Positions 51,562 to 60,855 of a stretch of 64,000 bases of DNA are shown one piece after another. Every line of letters begins with the position of its first letter. Position 1 is the first letter of the stretch. The stretch lies in NCBI RefSeq assembly GCF_014646275.1, contig NZ_BMND01000002.1:1-64000 (forward strand), given 5' to 3'. Origin of the DNA: Streptomyces kronopolitis. GTDB taxonomy: Bacteria; Actinomycetota; Actinomycetes; Streptomycetales; Streptomycetaceae. Both the position numbers and the translations under genes were made by a program. A model generated the notes under the pieces. It was not told the origin of the DNA, ran no database searches, and saw only the letters and a program-made list of their open reading frames with translations.

Positions 51562-53697
51562 TCACCGCGAGCCGTCCGGTACCGCGAACTCGCACCACAG
51601 CGCCTTGCCCGCACCGCGCGGCTCCGCGCCCCAGCGGTCCGCGAACGCCTCGACCAGCATCAGCCCCCGCCCTGAGGTGGCGGTCTCCCCGGGGCTGCGC
51701 CGCCGCGGCCACCGGCTGGAGCGGTCCTCGACCTCCAGCCGGATCCGCCGCGGGGTGCCGGGCAGCAGCTCCACGGAGACCAGGGCGCCGCTCTCGGTAT
51801 GGGTCAGCGCATTGGCGATCAGCTCGGACGCGGCGACCTCGATGTGGTGCGCGACGGCGCCCGCCCGCCACTGGTCCAGAGTGCGGCGCAGCGCCGCGCG
51901 GACCTCCGCCGTGCCCGAGGGGTCGGCCTGGTGGACGTGCAGCCGCAGCCGGGGAGTGGTGGCCGGCCCGGGGCCGGGGAGCCGGTGCAGCAGCAGGAGC
52001 GCCATGTCGTCCTCCGAGCCGGGCGCGGCCCACAGCTGGTCCGAGAGCCGGTCGGCCAGCGCCTCCAGCTCCGTGGGGCCCTCGCGGACGGCCTCGGACA
52101 GCGCGTCGATGCCGGAGGAGATGTCGTGGCCGGGGCGCTCGACCAGCCCGTCGGTGCACAGCAGCAGCGTCGAGCCGGGCTCCAGGAACAGCTGGGTCTC
52201 CGGGAAGTGGTCGTGCCCGAAGGCGGTGGCCAGGCCCAGCGGCAGCCCGCCGCGGACCTCGGGCCAGTCGATGTGCCGGGAGCTGTTGCTGATCAGCGGG
52301 CCGAGATGGCCGGCCCGGGCCAGGTGCAGCGCGCCGGACTCCAGGTCGGCCTGGATGTAGGTGCAGGTGGCGAAGCGCTCGGTGTCCAGCTCGGACAGGA
52401 AGCGGGAGGCCCGCACCAGCACGGTCTCCGGCGTGTGCCCCTCGCTGGCGTAGGCCCGCAGCGCGATCCGCAGCTGGCCCATCACGGCGGCCGCGTGGGT
52501 GTCGTGGCCCTGGACGTCGCCGACCACCAGCCCGGTGCGGCCCTGCGGCAGCGCGATGACGTCGTACCAGTCGCCGCCGACGTCCCGCCCGACGCTCGCC
52601 GGGTGGTAGCGCACGGTGACCGCGCCGCCCGCCAGGGGCGGCAGCCGGCGCGGCAGCATCGTCGCCTGGAGCCCCGTCGCGAACTCCCGCTCCTGGTCGA
52701 AGAGGGTCGCCCGCTGCACCGACTGGGCGACCACACCGGCCAGCGCCAGCGCCAGGTTCTTGGCCTCCGGCGACTGCACCGCGGGCTCCGCGTTGAACAG
52801 CCCCAGCGCCCCGATGACGGTGTCCTGCGCCACCAGCGGCAGGTACGCCGAGCTGCCGGTCGGCAGCACCTCGGTGTACGGGCGCAGCCGGGGGAAGCGG
52901 GTGATCAGCTCGCTGCGGCTGCTGAGGAAGAGCGGCCGCCGCGAGCGCGCGGTGTCGGCCAGCGGCAGGGTGTCGTCCAGCGCCGAGGTCTTCATGTCCT
53001 CGGGCACCTCGCCCGCCAGGCCCGCGGCGGCGATCACCTCGAACCGGTCGTTCTCGACCAGCCCGAGCAGCAGCCCGTCCGCCCCGAACCGCCGGGCGCC
53101 GCCGCTGTCGGTGAGCACCCGGGTGACGTCCTTGACGGACAGCGCGCGGGCCAGCTCCGCGGTGGTCTGCTGCACCATCACGGTCTGCCGCTGCCGCTCC
53201 TGCTGGAGCGAGCGCAGCAGCGCGGAGTCCGCCAGCTCGCTGGTCGCCTCCCGGACGATGCCGATGATCCGGTACGGCGTCCCGTCCGCGTCGTGCAGGA
53301 TCCGCCCCTGGGAGTGGGTCCAGCGCCGGGTCCCGTCGCGGCACTGGAGGCGGAAGTAGGACCCGTAGGAGGAGTGGCCGTCCCGCAGGGCCTGGGCGAG
53401 CGCCTCGTCCAGCCGCAGGGCCTCCTCCGGAGGCACCCGGGAGACCAGCGACATCGGCGCGCCGTCGTATTCGTCCGGGCGCAGATCGAAGACGTCCAAG
53501 GCGCCGGGGTCCAGGTTCATGAACCCCTCGTCCAGATCCCAGTCGAAGGTGCCCATCCGGTTGAGTGACAGCCGCTCGCGCAGGCCGATGGGCTCGCGGT
53601 CCGACACCCCGGGCGCGTCCTCGGTGACCGGACGCCAGTCCCGGTCGGCCCGGGGGTCGTAGTCCTCGCCGGGCGATTCCACGAACCGGCCGGTCAT
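51562..53697 (-). CDS. PAS-GAF-PP2C phosphatase with C-terminal ATPase domain (paralogue)
   Basis: 711 aa, same domain order as the protein at 43606-45669 and clearly its paralogue (shared GGDWYDVI, GDVQGHDTHAA, LLLCTDG, SGRGL blocks). PAS about 40-140, GAF about 165-330, PP2C about 345-560, HATPase about 590-705 (VAASELIANALTHT). Its first 25 residues are Asp-rich. Partner-switching regulator of an unidentified sigma factor. ATG 53697 on the minus strand. Its start region faces the phosphoesterase gene's 3' end, so it has its own promoter in 53698-53920. Confidence 0.92.
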   Translation of the reverse strand: MTGRFVESPGEDYDPRADRDWRPVTEDAPGVSDREPIGLRERLSLNRMGTFDWDLDEGFMNLDPGALDVFDLRPDEYDGAPMSLVSRVPPEEALRLDEALAQALRDGHSSYGSYFRLQCRDGTRRWTHSQGRILHDADGTPYRIIGIVREATSELADSALLRSLQQERQRQTVMVQQTTAELARALSVKDVTRVLTDSGGARRFGADGLLLGLVENDRFEVIAAAGLAGEVPEDMKTSALDDTLPLADTARSRRPLFLSSRSELITRFPRLRPYTEVLPTGSSAYLPLVAQDTVIGALGLFNAEPAVQSPEAKNLALALAGVVAQSVQRATLFDQEREFATGLQATMLPRRLPPLAGGAVTVRYHPASVGRDVGGDWYDVIALPQGRTGLVVGDVQGHDTHAAAVMGQLRIALRAYASEGHTPETVLVRASRFLSELDTERFATCTYIQADLESGALHLARAGHLGPLISNSSRHIDWPEVRGGLPLGLATAFGHDHFPETQLFLEPGSTLLLCTDGLVERPGHDISSGIDALSEAVREGPTELEALADRLSDQLWAAPGSEDDMALLLLHRLPGPGPATTPRLRLHVHQADPSGTAEVRAALRRTLDQWRAGAVAHHIEVAASELIANALTHTESGALVSVELLPGTPRRIRLEVEDRSSRWPRRRSPGETATSGRGLMLVEAFADRWGAEPRGAGKALWCEFAVPDGSR

Positions 53698-53920
53698 GGC
53701 GCGTCACGCCTCGCGGCCCGGTCATGGGCGGGGCCGATTTCCGCCCCTGCCGGGCGGGCGTGCAGCAGGGCGCGCGGCGCCGCGCCGAGCACGTCTCGTG
53801 CCCACGGTCGGGGGCCGTTGACCGGGGCCGGTGTCCACCGGAACGCGGCCATGCGAACACCCTAGGCGCGGGCCGGAAAACCCGCATTTCCGGCGCCGCG
53901 GCCCAGGAGTCGTGCCCCCG

Positions 53921-55144
53921 TCAGGCGTGCGCCCCCGCGGGAGCGGCCACCGGACGGGTCTGCCGCGCGCGGTGCGCCAGGGTGGCCTTCCGGGTCGCCA
54001 CGTCCACCGTGTACGCCTCGATGGTCAGCCGCGCGCCGGACACCTTCAGCAGCATGAACCCGTGGTCGGAGAAGTTCTGCCAGGCCGCCGGATTCGTGAA
54101 GTGCGCCTTGCCGTCCTCCGTCTTGGCCGACGCCCCGCACACCACCTGCCGGGTGCCGCCCGTGCGGGCGGTCGGCTCCAGGATCTGGAGGGTGTGGTCG
54201 TGACCGGAGAGGATCAGGTCGGCCCGGCCGGCGACCACGTTGTCGTACATGTCCTTGAGGTGGACCCCGCTGGTGTAGTTCCCGATCTCGAACCCGTCGT
54301 AGGAACCGGCACTGCCGTGCTTGCCGTTGTTGAGGTACGGGTGATGGCCGATCACCACCTTCCAGCGGGCGCGCGAGGCCCGCAGCGCGCCGTCCAGCCA
54401 GCTGCGCTGCTCGCGCATGTACGGCCCGTCCCAGCGGTAGTGCGGGTCGAGCTGGGCGACGTAGGAGGACCACGGAATGGTGTCGATCGCGAAGAACTCC
54501 ACCAGCGGATCGGCGGCCGGCAGCGGCACGCTGTAGTAGCGGCTCGGCATGTACCAGCGCCGCGACGTGGCGGCGTAGGCGACCTCGCGGTCACCGCGGG
54601 ACGGGTCGCCGCCGCTGCCGGGGATCAGCCCCGAGCAGTCGTGGTTGCCCAGCACCATCAGCCACGGCACATCGATGCCGCTGTTGGGCTTCTCGAACTT
54701 GTCCTGGAATTCGGAGTCGTCGGCGGACTCCGGCCCGTTCTCGTAGATGTTGTCGCCCAGGCCCACCGCGAGACCCACCCGCTCGGCCCGGCAGACATCG
54801 CGGGCGGCGGCCGCCACCGCGTACTGCGCCTCGTCGCCGGTCCCCGCGTCCCCGGTGACCAGGATCGCGAACTCGCCCTTGCCGTTGGGGTGTTCGGGGA
54901 ACGGGAAGGCCCCTGGGACTCCCGGTCGGGGAGCGGCGGAGGCGGACGGCTGCCCCGGTGACGGCAGCACCGCGAGTGCCGCGCCGGCCATCGCGCCGCC
55001 CAGCAGCGTCCGCCGGTTCACGAAGGACGGGGTGCGCCCCGTCGTGGGCATCGACGGCTCCCCGGTCGCCGTCGCCGAGCCGGTGCGCAGCCACTCCTGC
55101 TCGGTCATGTCCGCCTGCGGCGGAATCAGTTCGTCCTCACACAT
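53921..55144 (-). CDS. TAT-exported metallophosphoesterase (acid phosphatase type)
   Basis: 407 aa. A twin-arginine signal (VNRRTLLGGAMAGAALAVLP, R44-R45) precedes the mature enzyme. Metal ligands follow the calcineurin-like pattern: VTGDAGTG, GLGDNIYENG, LGNHDCSGL, VIGHHPYLNNG and LSGHDHTLQI. The layout resembles purple acid phosphatase/tartrate-resistant acid phosphatases. It probably releases phosphate from organic esters outside the cell. Start ATG 55144 has GAAAGAAATC upstream. No PHO box was identified. Confidence 0.9.
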   Translation of the reverse strand: MCEDELIPPQADMTEQEWLRTGSATATGEPSMPTTGRTPSFVNRRTLLGGAMAGAALAVLPSPGQPSASAAPRPGVPGAFPFPEHPNGKGEFAILVTGDAGTGDEAQYAVAAAARDVCRAERVGLAVGLGDNIYENGPESADDSEFQDKFEKPNSGIDVPWLMVLGNHDCSGLIPGSGGDPSRGDREVAYAATSRRWYMPSRYYSVPLPAADPLVEFFAIDTIPWSSYVAQLDPHYRWDGPYMREQRSWLDGALRASRARWKVVIGHHPYLNNGKHGSAGSYDGFEIGNYTSGVHLKDMYDNVVAGRADLILSGHDHTLQILEPTARTGGTRQVVCGASAKTEDGKAHFTNPAAWQNFSDHGFMLLKVSGARLTIEAYTVDVATRKATLAHRARQTRPVAAPAGAHA

Positions 55145-55318
55145 GTGTGGATTTCTTTCACGGTCGCCGGAGGTGATGGTGACGGATTGATGAAGGCGAA
55201 GTGGACGTATCGAAACGGGGAGCCCAGAATCTACGCGTCGGTAACAAAGCGTGCTCAGGGGACCGGCAGGGCGTAGCGAACGGCGCGTACGGCGGCGGAG
55301 CCACCCCGTGCGGCGCGT

Positions 55319-55828
55319 TCACCGAGGGGGCGTCAGACGGCGCAGGGTGCGGCCGAGATGGCGCACGTAGCGGCGCTGGAAGACGGGGAGCAGCGGGCCG
55401 GCGAGACGGGTGAGTGTCCCGGCGGGGCGGCTGAACGCGGTCACCGTGAACCACACCGAGCCATCGGCGCGCAGCTCGGCGAGGAACGCCTCCTCGCCGC
55501 ACACGGGATGCCCCTCGCGGGTCCCGTAGCCGAAGCCGACGCGGTCCTCCTCATCCGCCGTCCACACCACCGTGCACGGCGCGCGCAGCCGCAGCGGGCC
55601 GATGCCCGGTGCGACCTCGACCCGCACGCCCGGCGCGGCGCGCGGCGCGTCGGCCCGGACGCCGGTGCCCGCCGCGCGGTGCATCCGGAAGGTGGTGATC
55701 GCCTCGCCCGCCGCCGCCAGCGCCGCCCGCCCCCGGCCGATCGGCAGCTCCTCGTGGAGGTGGCGGTAGCCGGGCGGCAGCGGGGTGCGCCGGGTGCCGC
55801 CCTGCTCGGGGTAGTTCAGCTCGCTCAT
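55319..55828 (-). CDS. DUF1990 protein
   Basis: 169 aa. Features of the family: PPGYRHLHEELPIGRGRAAL near the N-terminus, FGYGTREGHPVCGEEAFLAE and WFTVTAFSRPAGTLTRLAGP, then a C-terminal YVRHLGRTLRRL. DUF1990 proteins have no established function. ATG 55828 follows CAGGAG. It lies between the phosphoesterase and the enoyl-CoA hydratase remnant, all on the minus strand. Confidence 0.88.
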   Translation of the reverse strand: MSELNYPEQGGTRRTPLPPGYRHLHEELPIGRGRAALAAAGEAITTFRMHRAAGTGVRADAPRAAPGVRVEVAPGIGPLRLRAPCTVVWTADEEDRVGFGYGTREGHPVCGEEAFLAELRADGSVWFTVTAFSRPAGTLTRLAGPLLPVFQRRYVRHLGRTLRRLTPPR

Positions 55829-55952
55829 GCGGTGCTCCTGGCAGCGGGGCGGGGACGGCGCGACCGTACGCGGCCGGCCGTCCGCGGGCAACGCGCCCCG
55901 CCCGCCGAGGGGCGGGCGGGCGTCCGCGACCGGCACCCGGCCGGGCGCCGCC

Positions 55953-56722
55953 TCACCCGTTCGGGTCCGCCGCCCCGTGCCGCCCCGCCCCCGCGGCAAA
56001 GCGCGCCGCGCCCTCCTGGGCCTCGGCCAGGACGGCCTGCCCGTGGGCGAGTTCCGCGGCCATCGCCGACTCCTCGTCCCGGCCCTCCTGGTCCAGCAGG
56101 GAGGCGCGGTCGCTGCGCAGGCACGCCTGCGGGAGGCGGGCGATCTCCGCCGCCAGCAGCTCCGCCTGCGCGCGCGCCGCACCGGCCGGCACCACGCGGT
56201 GGACCAGCCCGATGTCCAGCGCCTCCGCGGCCGGCACCGGCCGCCCCGTCAGCACCAGGTCCCGCGCCCGGCTCGCGCCGATCAGCCGCGGCAGCCGCAC
56301 CGTGCCGCCGTCGATCAGCGGCACGCCCCAGCGCCGGCAGAAGACGCCGAGGACCGCGTCCTCCTCCGCCACCCGCAGATCGCACCACAGCGCCAGCTCC
56401 AGACCGCCGGCCACCGCGTGCCCGGCGATCGCCGCGATCACCGGCTTGCCGAGCCGCATCCGGGTCGGCCCCATCGGCCCGTCCCCGTCGGCCGCCACGC
56501 GGTTGCCGCGCTCTCGGTGCCGATCGCCTTGAGGTCCGCACCGGAGCAGAAGGTCCCGCCCTCGCCCCACAGGACGGCCACCCGCGCCGACTCGTCGGCG
56601 TCGAACTCCCGGAAGGTATCGGCGAGTTCGTGGGCCGTCGGGCCGTCGACCGCGTTGCGGGACGCCGGCCGGGAGAGCACCACTGTGGTCACCGGACCGG
56701 TGCGCTCCACCCGTACGGACAT
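55953..56722 (-). pseudogene. Frameshifted enoyl-CoA hydratase/isomerase
   Basis: ATG 56722 overlaps the stop of the acyl-CoA dehydrogenase (ATGA). The first about 70 residues read well (VTTVVLSRPASRNAVDGPTA, GGTFCSGADLKAIGTE). Near 56511 one base is missing (or two are extra) and the frame breaks. In the next frame the family continues with RMRLGKPVIAAIAGHAVAGG and ALDIGLVHRVVPAGAA to the stop at 55953. Together they give a normal length of about 256 residues. A single shift in an otherwise intact gene may be a recent mutation or a sequencing error. Confidence 0.82.
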
Positions 56723-58380
56723 CAGGCCCCGTCCCCGCGCGCGGTCTCCGGCCGCACATGCTCCAGGACCGCCGTCAGGTCGGCGCCGGCCGGCAGCGTG
56801 CCGAAGGCGTTGCCCCACTCCCCGTCGAGCCGCGAGGCGCAGAACGCGTCGGCGAGCGCCGGGTGGCTGTAGCGCACCAGCAGTGAGCCCTGGAGCACCA
56901 GCGCCATCCGTTCCGCCAGCGACCGCGCCATCAGCTGCGCGCGCTCCGGGGCGGCCGCCGCGCCGAGCATCTTGCGGACGCCGGCCACCGCCGCGTCCAG
57001 CCGGCGATCCGCGCCCGCCGCGGTCTCCACCTCGGCGAGGAACGCCTCCAGGGCGGCCGGCTCCTTGCCCAGGGCCCGCAGCACGTCGAGCGCCGCGACA
57101 TTCCCCGAGCCCTCCCAGATGGACAGCAGCGGCGCCTCCCGGTAGAGCCGCGGCATGCCGGAGTCCTCGACATAGCCGTTGCCGCCCAGGCACTCCAGCG
57201 CCTCCGCCGCGTGCGCGCTGCCCCGCTTGCACACCCAGTACTTGCCGGCCGCCAGCGCCAGCCGGCGCAGCGCCGCCTCCCCGGCGTCCCCGGCCTGCGA
57301 GCGGTCCACCGCCGTGGCCAGCCGCATCCCCAGCAGCGTCGCCGCCTCCGACTCGATCGCCAGATCCGCGAGCACCGCGCGCATCAGCGGCTGCCGGTCC
57401 AGCTCCCGCCCGAACGCCCGCCGGTGCGCGGTGTGGTGCAGCGCCTGCCGCAGCCCGGCCCGCATCCCGGCCGCCGAGCCCAGCACGCAGTCCAGCCGGG
57501 TCATGTTCACCATCTCGACGATGGTGCGCACCCCGCGGCCCGGCTCCCCGACCGGCCAGGCCACCGCCTGGTCGTACTCGATCTCGGAGGACGCGTTGGA
57601 GCGGTTGCCCAGCTTGTCCTTGAGCCGCATCAGCCGCATGCCGTTGAGCGTGCCGTCCGGCAGCACCCGCGGCAGCAGGAAGCAGCCAAGGCCCTCCTCG
57701 GTCTGCGCCAGCGCCAGGAAGACATCGCTCATCGGCGCGGAGGTGAACCACTTGTGGCCGGTGATGCGGTACGTGCCGTCGCCGGCCGGCACCGCGCGGG
57801 TGGTGTTGGCCCGCACATCGGAGCCGCCCTGCTTCTCCGTCATCGACATGCCCGCGATCAGGCCCGACTTGGTCAGCGGCGCCCGCAGCCCGAAGTCGTA
57901 GCTGCGCGCGGCGAGCAGCGGCTCGTACCGCGCGGCGAGGTCCGGGGCGGCGCGCAGCGCGGGGACCGCGGCGTACGTCATCGAGATCGGACAGCCGTGT
58001 CCCGCCTCGGCCTGCGACCAGACGTAGAACTTCGCGGCCCGCACCAGATGCGCGCCGGGGCGGTCGTCGGCCCAGGGCGCGGCGTGCAGCCCCCGCTCCA
58101 CGGCCACCGTCATCAGCTGGTGCCAGGCCGGATGGAACTCGACCTCGTCGACGCGGTGGCCGAACCGGTCGTGGGTGCGCAGCCGGGGCGGATGCTCCTC
58201 CGCCCAGCGGGCCTGGTCCTGGACCGCCGCCGAACCGGCCAGCGCCCCCAGCTCGGCGACCTCCGGCACGCCCCACTCGGCACCGTCCCGGCGCAGCGCC
58301 TCCAGGAGGGCCGGCTCGTCCGCCGTACTGAACCCGGTCAGCGGCGGAGCCTGATTCACGACTTCATGGGTGACGGTCAT
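56722..58380 (-). CDS. AidB-like acyl-CoA dehydrogenase
   Basis: 552 aa from ATG 58380 (MTVTHEVVNQAPPL); ATG 58386 is a near alternative. AidB-group signs: THEVVNQAPPLTGFSTADEP opening, GMSMTEKQGGSDVRANTT, ITGHKWFTSAPMSDVFLALA and CLGGNGYVEDSGMPRLYREA. AidB of E. coli belongs to the alkylation response; many actinobacterial relatives are instead catabolic dehydrogenases. The coupled enoyl-CoA hydratase remnant and the divergent PaaX regulator favour a catabolic role. Confidence 0.9.
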   Translation of the reverse strand: MTVTHEVVNQAPPLTGFSTADEPALLEALRRDGAEWGVPEVAELGALAGSAAVQDQARWAEEHPPRLRTHDRFGHRVDEVEFHPAWHQLMTVAVERGLHAAPWADDRPGAHLVRAAKFYVWSQAEAGHGCPISMTYAAVPALRAAPDLAARYEPLLAARSYDFGLRAPLTKSGLIAGMSMTEKQGGSDVRANTTRAVPAGDGTYRITGHKWFTSAPMSDVFLALAQTEEGLGCFLLPRVLPDGTLNGMRLMRLKDKLGNRSNASSEIEYDQAVAWPVGEPGRGVRTIVEMVNMTRLDCVLGSAAGMRAGLRQALHHTAHRRAFGRELDRQPLMRAVLADLAIESEAATLLGMRLATAVDRSQAGDAGEAALRRLALAAGKYWVCKRGSAHAAEALECLGGNGYVEDSGMPRLYREAPLLSIWEGSGNVAALDVLRALGKEPAALEAFLAEVETAAGADRRLDAAVAGVRKMLGAAAAPERAQLMARSLAERMALVLQGSLLVRYSHPALADAFCASRLDGEWGNAFGTLPAGADLTAVLEHVRPETARGDGA

Positions 58381-58493
58381 ACCCATGACGTTACAGAAGC
58401 CGAACAGCTGTGGGAAGGCTGTAAGGGGAGGGCTCGCCAGGCGCCGCGAGGCAGGCGGGACCTTGAAGACAGCCCCTAGAGTTTGGGGCACAT

Positions 58494-59264
58494 ATGAACG
58501 ACGACACCGGCATCAGCGGCGACCCGGCGGGCGCCGCGCTCGCCCTGCGCCCGCTCACCGCCCGCTCCATCGTGCTCAGCACCCTGCTCGGGCATCACCC
58601 GCCCCAGCTGCCCGCCCGGGCCCTGGTGCGGGTCGGCGAACTCTTCGGCATCGCCGAGGGCACCGTGCGGGTCGCGCTCTCCCGGATGGTGGCCGCCGGT
58701 GACCTGCGGCAGAGCGACGGCGCGTACGCCCTGACCCCCCGGCTGCTGGACCGCCAGACCCGGCAGGACGAGAGCCGCACACCGAGCACCCGGCCCTGGC
58801 ACGGGGACTGGGAGATCGCCCTGGTCACCACCCCGGAGCGCCGGCCGGCCGCCGAGCGCACCGCGCTGCGCCAGGCGATGGCGGCGCTGCGGCTGGCCGA
58901 GCTGCGCGAGGGCAGCTGGCTGCGCCCCGCCAACCTCGACCGGCCCCGCCCGGCCGTCGTCACCGCGCAGTGCACCTGGCTCACCGGCACCCCGGACGGC
59001 GACCCCGTCGCGCTCGCCGGCCGCCTGTGGGACCTGCCGGCCTGGGCAGGGCGGGCCCGCGACCTGAGCACAGCGCTGGGCCGCGCCACGAGCCCCGCCG
59101 ACCGCTTCACCGTCGCGGCCGCCGCCCTCCGCCACCTCCTCGCCGACCCGCTGCTCCCCGCCGGACTGCTCCCCGAGGACTGGCCCGGCGCGCAACTCCG
59201 GCTGGACTACGCCGCGTTCGAGGAGGAGCTGGGCGCGCTGCTGCGGCAGTACGTGGGCGGATAG
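58494..59264 (+). CDS. PaaX-family transcriptional regulator
   Basis: 256 aa. The N-terminal winged helix includes LTARSIVLSTLLGHHPPQLP and VGELFGIAEGTVRVALSRMV, then DLRQSDGAYALTPRLLDRQ. A central PaaX domain (WHGDWEIALVTTPER) follows. PaaX represses phenylacetate catabolism and responds to phenylacetyl-CoA. Here it diverges from the AidB-like gene at 113 nt, so that operon is its likely target. ATG 58494. It ends 4 nt from the converging permease gene. Confidence 0.9.
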   Translation: MNDDTGISGDPAGAALALRPLTARSIVLSTLLGHHPPQLPARALVRVGELFGIAEGTVRVALSRMVAAGDLRQSDGAYALTPRLLDRQTRQDESRTPSTRPWHGDWEIALVTTPERRPAAERTALRQAMAALRLAELREGSWLRPANLDRPRPAVVTAQCTWLTGTPDGDPVALAGRLWDLPAWAGRARDLSTALGRATSPADRFTVAAAALRHLLADPLLPAGLLPEDWPGAQLRLDYAAFEEELGALLRQYVGG

Positions 59265-59268
59265 CGCG

Positions 59269-60696
59269 CTACCCGGCGGCCGGGCCCCTCCGGCGCCGCA
59301 GTTCGTAGCCCGCCAGCACCACGGCCACCGTCAGCAGACTCAGCCAGAACTGCGCCCGGCTGTCCGGCAGGAAGGCCATCGCCCCGATCACCACCGCCAT
59401 CAGCGCGATGGTCAGCCGGCTCAGCCACGGGAACAGCCACATCCGCAGCGTCAGCCGGTCCGGCTCCGTGCGCTCCAGCTTCCGCCGCATCCGCACCTGC
59501 GCGACCGCGATCGCCAGATAGACGAACAGGGCGACGGCACCGTAGGAGTTGATCAGGAACGAGAAGACGACATCGGGCGAGATCCAGGCCGCGATCACCG
59601 ACAGATAGCCGGCGGACGTGCCGGCCAGCAGCGCCCGGCGCGGGACCCCGCTCCGGCTGACCTTCGCGAAGCCGCGGGGCGCGTCCCCGTTGCGGGTGAG
59701 CGCGAACAGCATCCGGGAGGAGGTGTACAGCGCGGAGTTCAGGCAGGACAGCACGGCGATCAGCACCAGGGCGTTCATGACCGTCCCGGCCGCGGGGACG
59801 GCGAGCCGGTCCAGCACCGCCGCGTACGGACTGACCTCGACCGCCTTCGAGGTCCACGGCACCACCGCGACCACCAGGAAGACCGACAGCACGTAGAACG
59901 CCACCACGCGCAGCACGATCGAGCGGATCGCCTCCGCCACCGCCCGCTCCGGCTCGGCCGACTCGGCGGCCGCGATGGTCACGATCTCGGCGCCGGTGAA
60001 GAACCCGACGCAGGGCACGACCCCCGCCAGCACCGCGCCGGCCCCCGCGGGCGCGAACCCGCCGTGCGCCGTCAGCGTGCCCAGCCCGCCCGGTGCGCCC
60101 GGCCACAGCCCCAGCACGTACAGCGCCCCGAGGAAGAGGAACACCACGATCGCCAGGATCTTGACCGACGAGAACCAGTACTCGAACTCGCCGTAGGAGC
60201 GCGCCGAGACCATGTTGGTCGCGGTCAGCAGCCCCATCAGCACCAGGCTGACCGCCCACAACGGGGCGCCGGGAAGCCACAGTTGGACGATCCGGCCGCC
60301 GGCCACCGCCTCGACGGCGACCACGATGACGAAGAAGTACCAGTACAGCCAGCCGACCGTGAACCCGGCTCGCAGGCCCAGGGTCTCGCGGACATGGGCG
60401 TAGAAGGACCCCAGCGCCGGGCGGGCGACGGTCATCTCGGCCAGCATCCGCATGATCAGCACGGTGAGCACCCCGGCCGCCAGGAACGACAGCACGGCGG
60501 CCGGACCGGTGGCGCGGATGACCACCCCGCTGCCCACGAACAGCCCGGCCCCGATGACCCCGCCCAGCGCGATCAGCCGCATATGGCGCTGCCTGAGCCC
60601 CTGCCGCAGCCCGCCCGGCGCCGTCGGCGCCCCGGTCCCCGCGGCGCTCACGTCCCGTGTCGATTCCGTACTCGTGGAGGTCGTTCCCGTACTCAT
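59269..60696 (-). CDS. Amino acid permease (APC family, GABA permease type)
   Basis: 475 aa from ATG 60696; an upstream in-frame GTG-like start at 60723 adds nine residues. Twelve membrane segments. The first contains MRLIALGGVIGAGLFVGSGV, the APC substrate-binding glycine loop. The closest remembered group is GabP/AnsP (VVVIRATGPAAVLSFLAAG-like start, ARSYGEFEYWFSSVKILAIV). It imports an amino acid with protons. Convergent with the PaaX gene, 4 nt apart. Confidence 0.92.
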   Translation of the reverse strand: MSTGTTSTSTESTRDVSAAGTGAPTAPGGLRQGLRQRHMRLIALGGVIGAGLFVGSGVVIRATGPAAVLSFLAAGVLTVLIMRMLAEMTVARPALGSFYAHVRETLGLRAGFTVGWLYWYFFVIVVAVEAVAGGRIVQLWLPGAPLWAVSLVLMGLLTATNMVSARSYGEFEYWFSSVKILAIVVFLFLGALYVLGLWPGAPGGLGTLTAHGGFAPAGAGAVLAGVVPCVGFFTGAEIVTIAAAESAEPERAVAEAIRSIVLRVVAFYVLSVFLVVAVVPWTSKAVEVSPYAAVLDRLAVPAAGTVMNALVLIAVLSCLNSALYTSSRMLFALTRNGDAPRGFAKVSRSGVPRRALLAGTSAGYLSVIAAWISPDVVFSFLINSYGAVALFVYLAIAVAQVRMRRKLERTEPDRLTLRMWLFPWLSRLTIALMAVVIGAMAFLPDSRAQFWLSLLTVAVVLAGYELRRRRGPAAG

Positions 60697-60855
60697 GGAG
60701 ACCGACGTTAATCGGCCAACCATGCGGGGCCATTGCCGCAGTGTTTCAGCAGCCTGACACCGGCAGACGGGGGACGGCGAATGCGATACGGGGCACGGAT
60801 TCCGGCGGCGGAGCCTCCCCGGCGGGACCTGGAACGGACCGCCGGCGCCCCGCCC

